Assembly: GCA_009739215.1 (NCBI GenBank)
Contig: VSJF01000011.1
Coordinates: 434,001 to 498,000 of the forward strand
Length of the DNA stretch: 64,000 bases
Origin: Floccularia luteovirens
Lineage: Eukaryota > Basidiomycota > Agaricomycetes > Agaricales > Squamanitaceae
Direction of reading: 5' to 3'
Shown piece after piece: positions 1 to 11,168 of the stretch. The position numbers and the translations under genes were made by a program. The notes beneath the pieces were generated by a model that was given only the letters and a program-made list of their open reading frames with translations, did no database searches and was not told the DNA's origin. Positions within the stretch are counted from its first letter, which is position 1. Every line of letters starts with the position of its first letter.

Positions 1-1667
1 CACTTATCGTGTTCCGTTTCTTGAGTACTATTGCCCGCTCTTATAATGAGAAGATAACTCTTTACTCAAATACGTCTATTTAGCTGGGTTGTCTGGAAGT
101 GCTCCTATCGCAGTCGGTTCTGGTTCGATAGGTGATTTGTTTTCTGAAAGAGATAGAGCTTCTGCGATGGCTGTTTCCAGCTTGGGTCCACTGCTCGGTA
201 TATCACGTTCATTGGGAACTTTCATTCAATTGACACATTTTGTTCAGGTCCCGCACTTGGTCCAATTGCAGGCGGTTTTATTGCACAAACAGTCGGCATA
301 AAATACGTGTTTATCGTTATTGCAGGTTTTTATAAATCTCAAAGAAATTGTACTCCACTTTCTCACAAAGAATTTAGGCAGCTGCGGTGTGATATCCGCC
401 ATTGGAATCACTTTCTTGAGAGAAACATATGCCCCTGTATTACGGCTTAGAAGAGCCAAACGTTTGGGAACAGATCCAGAAATGCTTGCACGGCTCGGAC
501 TGCCAGAATCCAGTACAGGGAGTAAAAAGCAATTGTTATGGTTGAACCTCAGTCGTCCGATTGTTTTACTTTTTCGCAGCTTTATTTGCTTCATTTTGAG
601 TCTTTACCAGGCTTTGTGAGTTAAATTCTTCTCGGGTGTATGTTGTTGACTCATAGAACCAATCTTGCAGCTTGTATGGTGAGTTCACAATATATACGCA
701 TTTCCATAATGCCAAAATTTGATCAAACTATAGGCATATACTACTTGATGTTCGCTACCTTTCCGTCGTTCTTCAGTGATACCTACGGGTTCGGACCAGG
801 AATCGGAGGGTTGATGTATCTTGGATTGGGTATTGGCTTCATACTTGCCACAATACTCGGGGCAAGAGCAGGGAATTCGCTTTATATATATGTAAGATCC
901 TCCATCTTATTCGCTTATTGCTATTCACACATGCATAGCTTGTCCAGAAAAATGGTGGACAAGGCAAGCCAGAGATGCGCATGCCTGCCCTATTTTTCGG
1001 TTCCTTTTTCGTTCCAATAGGCTTATTGTGAGTAATGATGGTTCCTCGTATCTCCTAATCGACTACAAGTTCTTTGTGTTCTAGCTGGTATGGTTGGTCC
1101 GCGCAAGCTAAGCTACATTGGATAATGCCCGTCATTGGAACTGGATTTTTCTCATTTGGTGGGTGAACTTTGTTCACTGGTTCAGAGCAAGGTTTTCATC
1201 ACCCTTGGTTGCATCCAGGAATGATGACTGTATAGTAAGATTGATTTTCTTTCCAGTTCCTTATTTCAATGTTGAACATCTGCTAGCTTGCCTATCGGTC
1301 TATATTTGGTTGATTCATTCAAATATGCTGCAAGTGCAAGCGCGGCTGCAGCTGTGCGTCTCTTATCATGTTTCGGTTCCCTGATCTCTCAATACTGAAT
1401 CATCTGGTTATCTGATAGGTATTTCGTTCTTTGCTAGGATTTGCTTTCCCGTTGTTTGGAAGTCAGATGTTTGATAAGTTGGGTCTGGGTGGTGGTAACT
1501 CTGTAAGCCTGACTATTCTATCTTCTTCCCAAGGCTGAGTTAACATCAACTGACGGTGGATGATGTAGTTATTGGGGGGTCTTGCCATTGTCCTCGGAAT
1601 ACCTTTCCCCGTATGGATTTATTACAAGGGAGAAGCCATCCGAGCACGCAGTGACCTTTCACGTTGA
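1..1667 (+). CDS. MFS transporter, drug:H+ antiporter-like, 5' end outside window
   Basis: This is the 3' part of a major facilitator superfamily membrane transporter of the fungal drug/polyamine antiporter (DHA1) type. The window opens inside an exon (1-24); after a 59-base intron the frame continues RFLTGLSGSAPIAVGSGSIG. Further exons give GITFLRETYAPVLRLRRAKR, NLSRPIVLLFRSF, TYGFGPGIGGLMYLGLGIGF, KPEMRMPALFFGSFFVPIGL and WIMPVIGTGFF. The end is FPLFGSQMFDKLGLGGGNS, then an intron at about 1502-1569 and the terminal exon IPFPVWIYYKGEAIRAR with TGA at 1665-1667. These blocks are in family order and alternate membrane helices with short charged loops. No frame break is visible once introns are removed. 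It probably exports small molecules at the plasma membrane; the substrate cannot be told from sequence. The start codon and the first helices lie upstream of base 1. Confidence 0.87.
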
Positions 1668-1914
1668 CGGCTGGCAGTTGATGTCTCGGGCATGGATGGA
1701 GGGGCTGATTTCATGGCGTACTGTAAGATCCTGTTTAGTAATGATTCCATTCAAGACGACATAGACGGTTGAAGTTTATTTTCATGATGTATACGATTAT
1801 CACATAATGACATGTTTGTGTCAAAGTACTAATGAAAATATCCTGATAGATTCAAGTTCAATTGTTCCTAGTAAAGTCCCTTTATACTAATTCCTAATTT
1901 CAGAAGCGGCTCCA

Positions 1915-2451
1915 TTATACAACGTTCAGAGTGATGTTCAATGTCTCGGAAAATAACTGAGGTCCAGCCTGTATGAAAAGAAGGAAGTTAACGAGGGGTA
2001 GAGGAAATAACCAGAGGAGTTATTGTACATACCCCTATCAAGGATACATGGGCTACAGCAAACTGGACAAAACCTTGGAGGTTCGAAGGAATAGTAACCG
2101 TAAAATTCTGGTGGGGTGGCTTCTCATCATGACTCAGAGCTGGTGCATACGGTCCATTGTATAGAATTCGGCCAAGAATGTCATCGGGTGATGCACAGAT
2201 TGGAGTGCAAGCTTGTACTGCAAGTACTACACCAACTTCCGTAGAGGCAGAAAGCGTGTTCTGTAAAGACATTAATTAATGAGTATACTTGGATTCAACG
2301 CCATGGCACTTACAGGACGATCGATCTCAACTGTAAGCTCAGAACCTGCGGTAACAGATGTGCCATCAGCAGGGAAGCCAATAGCCACACGCTGCGCAAG
2401 TGCGGTAGACGAAAGCAAGGCAATTAAAGCATAAGTGAGAGTGAACTTCAT
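1915..2451 (-). CDS. Small secreted protein of a basidiomycete family of unknown function
   Basis: A 140-residue protein from three exons: 2314-2451, 2033-2260 and 1915-1968 (138, 228 and 54 bases, all phase 0). Residues 1-19 are a hydrophobic signal peptide ending at ALA-Q, so it is predicted to be exported. The mature part starts VAIGFPADGTSVTAGSELTV, followed by STEVGVVLAVQAC, LYNGPYAP, KPPHQNFTVTIP and a C-terminal SETLNITLNVV. This looks like a compact beta-sandwich with two N-glycosylation sequons (NFT, NIT). I recognise the layout (LYNGPY, PPHQNFTVTIP, VAH-SL-GAGP) as a conserved secreted protein of basidiomycetes but know no function. The last intron contains an in-frame stop, so an unspliced read ends early; splicing restores the conserved GAGPQL end. 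A TATA box lies 80 bases upstream. Confidence 0.72.
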
Positions 2452-2531
2452 GCTGTAGCAGGTAATTGCAATACTGTTGAAAGGGTTAGGAGCAGTAGGG
2501 GGTGGCTCCTCCGAGAAACCATCATCGGCTC

Positions 2532-2537
2532 TTTATA
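2532..2537 (-). promoter_or_regulatory. TATA box of the secreted-protein gene
   Basis: TATAAA on the minus strand, inside GGTATAAAGAGC, about 80 bases before the ATG at 2451. Spacing suits a fungal TATA element with a short 5' leader. Confidence 0.5.
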
Positions 2538-4544
2538 CCTCAACTAAGATGACGATTGGAAGGCAGTACAAGCGAGGTGGAAACTCGGACGAGAATAGAA
2601 CAAAACATGATGTATACGGCGACTGTATTCCATGACAGATGTTTGTGAGTGGAGTCTTGCCGGCCGTGGGTCTGCCCCTGGAGCTAACGTACTTTGTCCT
2701 GAAAAAAATGGGTAGTTGAAGACAAAGCATGCTCCTTAACGTTTCGGCTTGTTCTTCATCAAAGCGCTACCGTAAGGTTTATTTAGAGAGTTGTCGGCAG
2801 TGGGAGAATGAGACCCAGAGTACCACTGATTGGAAGTTGTGCTTTGTTTGTGGAGCTGCTACTTTATGAACATCTCAACTTCTTTACTCCCTCACAAATT
2901 CACTAACAGTCCTGAAAATCCTAACTTTCTCATCCACGACTTAGCTAGGTCTGAAGAAATCTCCAGAATCATCTGGAATCATTCACTCAAAACAATTCAA
3001 TACTCAGCGCTGTAACCCCGGCAAGATGAAACATTATTAGACTTAATTTGAACTATCGGGCACTAATAACCGAATCGTGCTGCCGTCTACATTTCACATC
3101 AACATGACTTGAAATTATCAATAAGATGCATAGAAAGGCAACTGTTACGTTAAAGCTGAAAGCTATGCACAGGAATCATAATAAAAACGTGTGCTGTCGC
3201 ACTTTTTATTAATGTGGGCAGATAGGAAGTTATTCGTTTGCTTTAGAATGGTGGAATACATTAATAACCTTTCTTTTCGAACAGTTTGATTTCACTGGGT
3301 GACCATAACTGCTCTAATCAACCAATCATTTTGTTGGTATGTATTTATTTCCGTTTCATAGGCGATGACTTATTGAATTTATTTTTGTTGGGGGAATCAT
3401 GATTTTGTTGTATGCAACTTTTTCAAGATTTGATCGTTTACTCAGAATCAATCATATTTCCTAAAGATAACAACGCTTTTCTCATAAGTAATGCTGTGGT
3501 TAGTGAATGAATAACTGTGATATCCCCACTGGACAAAAGTGTGTTTGTGAATTGAGGAGTTTTTCTTTTCAGAAAGTAAAAATACATATAGCTTTGGAGA
3601 AGAAATCATCTTCGTGGAATCTCATCGTCGGTTTCCATTTCCATCAATAAAACACCCACCGCCTAGCTTCACCAACCGAGCACCAGGTTGTTCATATTAT
3701 GCGTGGGTATACTCAATACCACCTCATGAAAACATTTAATCGTATTTCTGATCTGAGGTAGTAACTGCCGTAATCGTGTGGTAATAATATCTCTAACTTC
3801 AGCAGTTTCCGAAGCTTATCCCTATGCAGCATCAAGCAGTCTAACAGATCATCATTCCTTTCAAGAAACTTCTGGTCTGCCATTTCTGTTGTCTGGATTA
3901 TATATAGCAATCTAACTACCAGATTCCCATACCTCCTTCAACATATGTTGTGGTAAGCGGTCTTGTCTGTGAATAAACAGTCTTCAATTCTACTTATTCA
4001 AGCAAGCCTGTGCTGATCATATATGGAAAAGTTTGAAGGTAGCGCACAAGCGCCCATGGCTGATGGATTTACACTTCCTTACGGCATCGGATATACTTTT
4101 CTGGGCCCAGGCTCAGAAGATAATATCGGAAATTACTTAACTACCCTTGTATCTTCACGAGATGTGAAATTGTAACCCGCTCGGCTACCACGGCGTAATA
4201 ACCATTTAAATACGCAATGACATCTACCTCACGACATATTACTTCATGCTATCCGAATATTACTGGGGTTCGGAGGTTATAACCACTTGCCGGCCTCGGT
4301 AAACATACCTAGGACCTACATTTGAGAAATAGCCTCATTAGTTGAAGTCATAGGCTATTGTTTATTTGTGCCGGATCTGATTCTCCTTGTTCCAAGGTAT
4401 AACTCGAACCTGAACATGGAAAGCTTTCCAACATTATTGTGATAAATCGGTCTTCAGAAACATGATTGACGCTATGATTATAACATATTATGTAGTCATT
4501 ACTATAGTTTTCCAGAAGCCAGCTTCTACCAAGCAACAACAAAT
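2538..4544. other. Gene-poor interval
   Basis: About 2 kb of AT-rich sequence between the secreted-protein promoter and the end of the D-amino-acid oxidase gene. Only short open frames without recognisable motifs are present on either strand. I see no RNA gene or repeat. Confidence 0.5.
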
Positions 4545-6011
4545 CTATAAATGTGCCTTGACAAATTCCGTAGTGGCAGGGACCTCAAATTCCATCTCTT
4601 TGATGATCTCCAGGATATCCCCAGCACACCCAAATGACAGTGTGAATCCGGATCCACCTTGCCCGTAAGAGTGCACAACCCTGCTACCCTTCTGTCTGAG
4701 ATTACGTTCGACACGGACGTTGTCAAGAGTGCATGGGCGAAGACCTTGAACGAATGGATAGGGATCAAATTCGGCGTTCTCGAGTCCTGGAACGAAATCG
4801 TTGCAGCGTTTGCGCATACGAAGAATTTCTGGGCTATCAAGGTTCAAGTCGAGGGTATTTGCAGTTTGAGCAATACCTAAGTGGAGAGAAGATGTGAGTT
4901 TGGAGCAAGACATAACAGAAAGGATTTGAGCTTACCTCCCAAGATGAGGGTTTCATCGTTGCGGGGAACAATGAATACGATGTCTTCAATGTCCTTTCCT
5001 TGCGTATCATCATGGGATACACAGAGTGCTTCGGTTACCTTGGGGAACTTCTTCCCGTCATTAATTACACGGATCAATGCTCCCCGGAGTGGGTATACAG
5101 TTGGGTCGGATGCCAGATCGGCAGCACCCAAGCCAGACGCGTTAACAATTGCGTCGACATTGTACTTGGTGAGGAGGTGCTTCTCCTGCTTAACGAGATC
5201 ACCAGTGATCTTTTCTGACACGAGTTTACCACCTTTTGAGGTGACAACGTCCCGCAACCAGAACATATAGCGGTCAGTATCAATGACGGGGGCATCATGT
5301 TTGTACGAATCGACGACACCAGCTTCCTGGTTAACTTTGTGCTTTGTGATCAGACTGCGGTCGCGGTTAAATCCTTGGATCTGCAAGATGATAGTTATAA
5401 GAGCATGTCGTCAGTGCATAGATCTTAATTAATACTGGCCTCAGGTGTAGATTGTATCTCAATCATTTTCTTCATCTGTCCAGGCATATTCTCGAGAGGT
5501 TGTGAGAAAAAGAAGTTAGCAGTTCGCATTCTGATGCCATGATCCTCAACGGGGAGGATGTGCATCATTGTCTCGAAGTTGCGGTAAGAGGTCATGCACC
5601 ATTCCTTGGATTTCTCAAGAGAGATATAGTTTTGGTGCTTGCCACATACTGCAGGTGGCCATTCCCAGCTAGCAGGTGTTTTTATGAGTAGGGAAGAAGA
5701 GGAGTCTTGTGAGATGCTTACAGGGCACCAGCAATTTGGGATGTGATGCGCTCAGGTAATGCCGCCCATTTTTCGGACGCTACGGTCACTCCGTAGCCCG
5801 CGTCGAGCAAGCTCCAAGCGGTCTAGCACATTGGGTTATGAGTTGGTTTGAACACGTCATAGTTGATAATTACCGTCAATCCTGTCACGCCACCTCCAAT
5901 GACAAGAACATTTTTGAATTTTGGAGAAGGCTTCGCTGGGTTTGGACCATCGAAAAGGATGAGCTCTTTGCCAACGGGAGCGAGATGGAAGTTTGTGTTA
6001 ATAGAAGGCAT
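4545..6011 (-). CDS. D-amino-acid oxidase (FAD), peroxisomal
   Basis: Oxidises D-amino acids to 2-oxo acids, ammonia and hydrogen peroxide. Five exons: 5874-6011, 5722-5822, 5440-5668, 4936-5380 and 4545-4876, giving 414 residues, slightly longer than most family members because of about 35 extra N-terminal residues. The FAD-binding Rossmann motif is VLVIGGGVTGLT at residues 35-46. The family signature near the C terminus reads VVHSYGQGGSGFTLSFGCA, preceded by GLRPCTLDNVRVER, which supplies the substrate-binding arginine region. The protein ends KAHL; the final AHL fits the type 1 peroxisomal targeting consensus, as expected for this enzyme. Exon 3 can be joined to exon 4 in frame only with a GC donor (GAG|GCCAGT, intron 5381-5439), so this intron is probably GC-AG. 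No other damage is seen. Confidence 0.92.
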
Positions 6012-7313
6012 GTTGTCTAGCGATTAAAAGTGGAATTAAACTGGGATTAGATGAGATAGGATTAGATTGGATTGCTGAGGCTTTCTAGATGCTTGGTGCT
6101 GGCCCTGTGATGTCGAATGAAGTGGAAATTGGCCTTTAAATACGAATCAGACGACACCATGAGAGAATATCGCTTGCGAATATTGTTCTGGGAGGTAAGG
6201 TGTAGACCCAGAAGGAATTTCGGAGCAAGCATCTCTGAAACTTCCTAAGCGAGAAGTCATAGTCCGAAGTGTAGACTCATCAGTTTCGTTGGGTACTAGT
6301 GACAAGGCACAATGTTCATAGCATTCCCTCTAGATGTTGGCTTGGAACGGTGGTCGACAAACAACATAATTCCTCGGTTAGCACTGAAATTGTACAAGTT
6401 TATCGGTCTGTTATCGGCACCAATCAGTATTTGGTGTTAGGCCCCACCATTGTGAAGTGAGAACTTCAACATGTACGCAAGGACATTAGGTAGGATGTGT
6501 CAAGGTGCGAGGATATCCCTATGGTCAAGTGAAGTATTATGGGTCCGTTGGAGTTCCAGACAAAGCAGTTCCAGGAATCCGTCCGAAATTCTGATGGTCC
6601 AGAGCTGGCGCTGTGACAGTAAGATCCGAAGTTCGTTCAAAAAATGTCGGTAAGATTTATTGTCAATTGATCACTTTGCGAGACAACTTGAAGCAAGCAA
6701 CCACTAGTTTTGTCATGACAACCTTAAACCCAGTATTCAGTACATAAGTGTGAACAAGCCTGATTGTTTGATGAATAGCGACTTCAACTATATTAGGCCC
6801 TGGACTTCTTAGATCTAGAGCCTGAGCGGTATGCAAAATATGTAATAAAGTAGTGGTGTCATAAGAAAATGTGTATGGTGGAGAATCGGGATGCTCACCA
6901 GGAACTGGGCGTTGAAACATACGTCACATGTTTCGTTTGTGAGAACAGGTGTGTGCAAATGTGGGGTAAGGATACTCAAAAATATCAATTTGAAAAAGCC
7001 GAAGGGCGGGGATCCCGAACAAACAAGGAGTTCACGACATGCTACTGATTAAATGGTGATGAATACTGTTACATATTACATCCATCTATAGCATCACATT
7101 CCAAAAGAAGGCTAGGGGTGATAGTGATGATGGTACGAGTTTAAGTCGTTATGAAAAGACGTTGCAACATGCATGACAGGTAATCGTGTACGGTATAGAG
7201 GAACAACCTTGCATACCGTTACAATTGGATGGAGGTTCAAGTTTATATGCTCAAAAAAAACCAAGTATATCTATATTTATGTTGACCAGTATCAATGTCA
7301 GCAAATGGGATGT
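6012..7313. other. Intergenic region, nothing recognised
   Basis: About 1.3 kb between the oxidase start and the transporter stop. Short open frames on both strands lack known motifs, introns of the local type or good start contexts. The first 200 bases should hold the oxidase promoter. Confidence 0.5.
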
Positions 7314-9148
7314 TTATTTTCCGCCTGAAGTTTTGAAAAGAATAAGACCAGCGAGTGCGATTGAATAACCTGGATATAACAGTATTAGTATGTCGTACAA
7401 GTATTTGCAAATCAAGGGTGATAAAAACGTGTCGGAGGAAGAGGATGAATATGGCGAATAAGTACCGAGAGAGATATTTGTTTTTGCCTTCAAAATCGAT
7501 CGAGAGAAAGACAGATCTGACAAAAAGAAGGGAACTTACCAAAGATTTGTAGTGGCGTAACTTGTGCGTTAAAGATAAGTACCGAACCTGTGATAAGTAG
7601 AATATCCTACAATAACAAAAGATCTGATCAGTCTCCACTCAAAGTGTTTCAAAACTAATAGAATAAAAACGAAAAAAGGTGCGAGATAAATCTCGCGTGT
7701 TGAGTAGTGTAGTTAGGGCCTGAGATCGAGAGCTGAGGTCCTAGAAAGGACCAAATGGCCGCCTGTAGGAAAAGAAACAACGCCAAACGTTGAATGCCGC
7801 ATCAAAACGAGGTTGATATCCAGCGCATACGCTTAAGTGAGTATGGCAAAAGTGATAAGCGATCGCAACCGCATTTGGTGACGTGCGGTTGAACTCTGTT
7901 TTCATGGAAAGCCGTTTGAAAATGACATGAGAAACGAGTTGTGATGTAGGGTAGAGCAGACCCTGACAGTTAACACAACGCCTGTCCTAACGCAAGGTCT
8001 TGTATGCGCTTTGAAAGCGCATGTAGGGCGTAAATCGCCCGAACAGCGAGACAGAATACTAATAAGTTGGAAATTGTATGTAAACACACCTTGAATACTC
8101 CAGCAAGGGTCAGCACCAAACCACTACCCACACCAACAAGGAATACAGCTGCGACATTGAGGAGGAAGGCTACGGCAGCATTGCTGATGAGCACAAAGGC
8201 GCCAAGCTCCCGAAGAGCATAGAAAGGGGCTAAACCCTCTGTGAAGGGTATAAAGCACAAGTTGATGAGCGCGCATACAGGCGCGTAATAATGCAAGGAA
8301 ACCAGAGGGTCCATCTTGAGGTTGTGTAATAGCAACTGAATCATCACCAAACGTGATGCTTCGAACTGAGATAGAGCGTAAGCTTAATTAGGTATTCATA
8401 AGCTCCACAGGAATAGATCAAAACGCACGGCAACCGCAGCTGATTGTATGATGAAACCCACGAGGTTGAAGTGCATCTCACCATGGGAAGCGAGTGCAAC
8501 TCCAGTAGATATCATGAATACAATGATAGCTAATTTTTTGTTCGGTTCTTGTATGCGGAATGTCCATGAGATTATCAGAATTGCTACGGGTGTGAAGGCC
8601 TTGTGGTAATATATGGATTTATGAGGAAAGAGTGCGAAGACGCCGAAAGGTAAGTTTGAAAGTTGATTCAAAGAACAACTTTATTTAATTTGACGCACCT
8701 TGAGCATCTGGATGTATGAAACACTGAGATACAGGTATGCTGAGTTGCTGAGAATAAGACTACCAGAGAAAAGCAGTCCAATTGGAAGTATAGAACGCGT
8801 GAACATCTCGCGGGACATATGCACATCGTTAACACCATCAAGGAGATTGGTTGTTCGTTGTAATACACGGGTACCCACAGCAGCAAATGTAAGATGCCAT
8901 GTCACTAGGAAGACAGGGAACTTGAACTGGAGTGTGTTGTAGAGGTAGTTGTTATATATAATGACTGCAGAGGATAGTGCTATCCATATGGGAATGATTA
9001 CAGCTGTCGTGACCTTTGGTTTTGATTTGTGTATGATACTGGTTGCAGAAACGGGTGGTGGAAGGGAGGAATCATCAAGGGAAGACTTGACCTCGAGAAG
9101 GGCGTGGTTGTCGCCCAACTTTTCTTCGTGGGGAGTGGTCGAAGACAT
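7314..9148 (-). CDS. Triose-phosphate/nucleotide-sugar-type transporter (DMT superfamily)
   Basis: A multi-spanning antiporter of the TPT/DMT family, probably in a Golgi, ER or other internal membrane; the transported sugar phosphate or nucleotide sugar cannot be assigned. Exon 1 (8699-9148) has a 45-residue cytosolic tail and then helices around VTTAVIIPIWIALSSAVIIY, FLVTWHLTFAAVGTRVL and SYIQMLK. Exon 2 starts at 8599 with AFTPVAILIISW; exon 3 contains FEASRLVMIQLLLHNLKMDP and SLHYYAPVCA and ends at 8090. Exon 4 is 7540-7606 (ILLITGSVLIFNAQVTPLQI) and exon 5 is 7314-7369 (GYSIALAGLILFKTSGGK). Phases agree throughout. Introns are atypically long: 7370-7539 is 170 bases and 7607-8089 is 483 bases; the latter is full of hairpins. 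It is transcribed divergently from LSM8, start codons 217 bases apart. Confidence 0.88.
7681..8040 (-). other. Hairpin array inside the 483-base transporter intron
   Basis: Eight short inverted repeats, nearly all perfect, sit in 360 bases of one intron: 7681-7696 (7-bp stem GCGAGAT), 7737-7752 (6-bp stem GGTCCT), 7778-7792 (5 bp), 7822-7833 (4 bp), 7866-7891 (8-bp stem CAACCGCA), 7948-7964 (5 bp), 8004-8022 (9-bp stem ATGCGCTTT with a single-base loop) and 8026-8040 (5-bp stem GGGCG). Loops are mostly A/T rich. Typical introns in this window are 45-60 bases, so the array is an insertion or a structured RNA. No protein frame is visible in it and I know no matching RNA family. Confidence 0.6.
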
Positions 9149-9365
9149 AGGGCACGACGAGAGGGGACAACAAGGAAGGAGGTGGGCAACAAGGAACGAA
9201 GGAGTGAAACGAACTGGATTAAATGGCAGTGCTGAATTAATTTATCGTTGCAGGCCCTGTCCGCAAAGCACTTGATCCACCTAAGGGATTAGGTAAGCCT
9301 TCTCCTTTTTGCATTCCACCTGCCGCCCGTCCACCTTTCCATTTCCTTAGGTTTTCGGCTCACTA
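9149..9365. promoter_or_regulatory. Divergent promoter between the TPT-like transporter and LSM8
   Basis: Only 217 bases separate the two start codons, so both promoters must lie here. No TATA box stands out; the LSM8-proximal part is pyrimidine rich. Confidence 0.45.
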
Positions 9366-9780
9366 ATGGCAAGCCTACAGGGCTACGTCGACCGTCGCGT
9401 CCTCCTTATTCTCCAAGATGGACGTGCAATTGTCGTTAGTCTCTTTCTATCTTATCATGATGATCCTTCTCTTACTCTCTACAGGGTGTCTTGGCTGGCT
9501 TTGACCAAAAATCAAATGTCGTTCTCTCAGACTCAACAGAACGCGTCTATAGTATCGATGAGGGTGTAGAAGAGGTCCCGATGGGTCTTTATCTTGTCAA
9601 AGGCGATATGATGTTCGTTTTTCATCAATCAAGTTCTCCTCTTCGTTTATCTCCCTTACCATATTTCGTGGGCTCATTCGAAATCGCAGTGTTCTGATCG
9701 GTGAAATGGATGAGCAACTTGACAACGCCGTTGATCTTGCATCTATCCGGGCCGAACCCCTTCCTGCGATCAGGTATTGA
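9366..9780 (+). CDS. LSM8: U6 snRNA-associated Sm-like protein LSm8
   Basis: A 95-residue Sm-fold protein from three exons: 9366-9434, 9485-9612 and 9690-9780. LSm8 is the subunit that defines the nuclear LSm2-8 ring, which binds the 3' oligo-U of U6 snRNA and is needed for pre-mRNA splicing. Sm1 is in LQGYVDRRVLLILQDGRAIV and GVLAGFDQKSNVVLSD; the LSm8-type middle has the acidic VEEVPMGLYLVKGD; Sm2 is VLIGEMDEQ, followed by the typical LASIRAEPLPAI tail. Length and order match the family. The third exon starts with the single base T that completes the codon begun as AT, so phase is consistent. Confidence 0.93.
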
Positions 9781-10949
9781 TACCCCTCTATACAATGCTT
9801 GACGTTTTATCATCACGATTGCGTCGACACCCGCGTCGACATGATTGTTCCAGCTGGTATGAGCCCTGGGAAGCGTTTTGACACGTAATGGGATATTTGC
9901 GGATGGTGTCTTGATGATGCTATGATGAATGGAGCTGATGAACGACGCCAAAATTGCGTCGACCAAAGAATTAGAAAACGAAATCGCAGGATGGCTTAGC
10001 CGAAGGAATCAGAGTATAATTTATCGATCAACGAATATACCACTCAGTCGATGATCGACTATAAAAATCCCAGCACCATTCCAGTCGATTATCTTAAGGA
10101 TCCAATAAAAAGGATTACGCCTACGGTTCGGAAAAAGTTTCCATACTTCAAGGCGTATAATATGGATATGTGTATCTGCACATCGTAGTTCATCAAAATG
10201 CATTCCTGTATCGGTTCCGACTCTTTGTTTGTTTTTTACCATATCTACGAAGGTGTTGTGAGAGTATTACCCTTTGAGTCTCAATTGGACAATTACTATT
10301 AATGTGAATTTTATTCAAGAAAGGGGATTTTTTGTACGCACAGATGGGAAGTTATTACATGGCTGGTCTAAATGAGAGATATTCGGTGAAAATTCGAAGT
10401 ACTCCAAGGCTTCAGCCTGCTTTTAAAAAATTTTTAATCTCCATATATTGATCATTGGGGACGAGCCTTATGGAGATTATTGCATGAGCTTCTAATATAC
10501 AGCTACCGGCATCTACTAAAGTGGGTTGGTATATTCTCTACATTGTCCGCTATGGGTTCAGTGACGATTGCCTACTTTGGTGTGGTTTTGTATTCTCTAC
10601 TAGTAAAATTCAACCTCTTGCGTTTAAAGAAGACGTTCTGCGTGGGTGGAGACCACACGCAAAGTTTTCTTATGACGCACAGACCCGGTCTATTCCTCGC
10701 TTCCCTCACAAATAAAATATCTTCAACTCATGATTATTCGGTTTCGTGCAGCTCATTGACATAAACTATATATATGCGCTTATTCTCATCTCTCAAACAC
10801 CATCATTTCTCTCCTCGCTTTCCTTGTTCATTCAATCCCTTATCCTGTGACAAATGTTGATTAATATAAATGGATGATACATGTAATAAGGAATACTTGC
10901 GGAATTTTGGAAGTATTCTATTCAAAGTAAAAAAAAAGATGAGTACAGC
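9781..10949. other. Intergenic region, nothing recognised
   Basis: About 1.2 kb downstream of LSM8. It holds a few short open frames with no motif or splice structure and some AT-rich runs (for example around 10420-10440). Confidence 0.45.
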
Positions 10950-11168
10950 TTAAACAGAGTTATAAAGACAGAAGCACCAACTTTCACGCTGCTCCGCGTC
11001 CTTCGTCCATTCTACTTTTCCACTTCCACCTACAGAAGACATTCCCATTGGTTTATCTTCTCCAGTTGCTTCAAGAGGCGGAGATTGTGTCCCTGAACCA
11101 ATGTTGGATTTGTTCAGGGCAGCATTGTTGGGCTGGGAGGAGATGGCGGCTTTTGATACTGATGACAT
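10950..11168 (-). CDS. Small hydrophilic hypothetical protein, 72 residues
   Basis: An intronless 72-codon frame. The first half is rich in Ser, Ala, Asn and Gln; the second contains KVEWTKDAEQRESWCFCLYN, an amphipathic charged stretch with a tryptophan at each end. There is no signal peptide or membrane segment. Support for a real gene is the strong start context (CAACTACC before the ATG), the pyrimidine-rich leader upstream and a TATA-like AATAAATA about 55-60 bases before the start. I do not recognise a family with a known role. A chance open frame remains possible at this length. Confidence 0.5.
   Translation of the reverse strand: MSSVSKAAISSQPNNAALNKSNIGSGTQSPPLEATGEDKPMGMSSVGGSGKVEWTKDAEQRESWCFCLYNSV

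Noticed and set aside
7680..8045. Group II intron suspected from GTGCG at one end of the hairpin array
   Set aside because: The GTGCG is on the strand opposite to the host gene, no domain V hairpin is present, and the intron has ordinary GT and AG ends on the coding strand.
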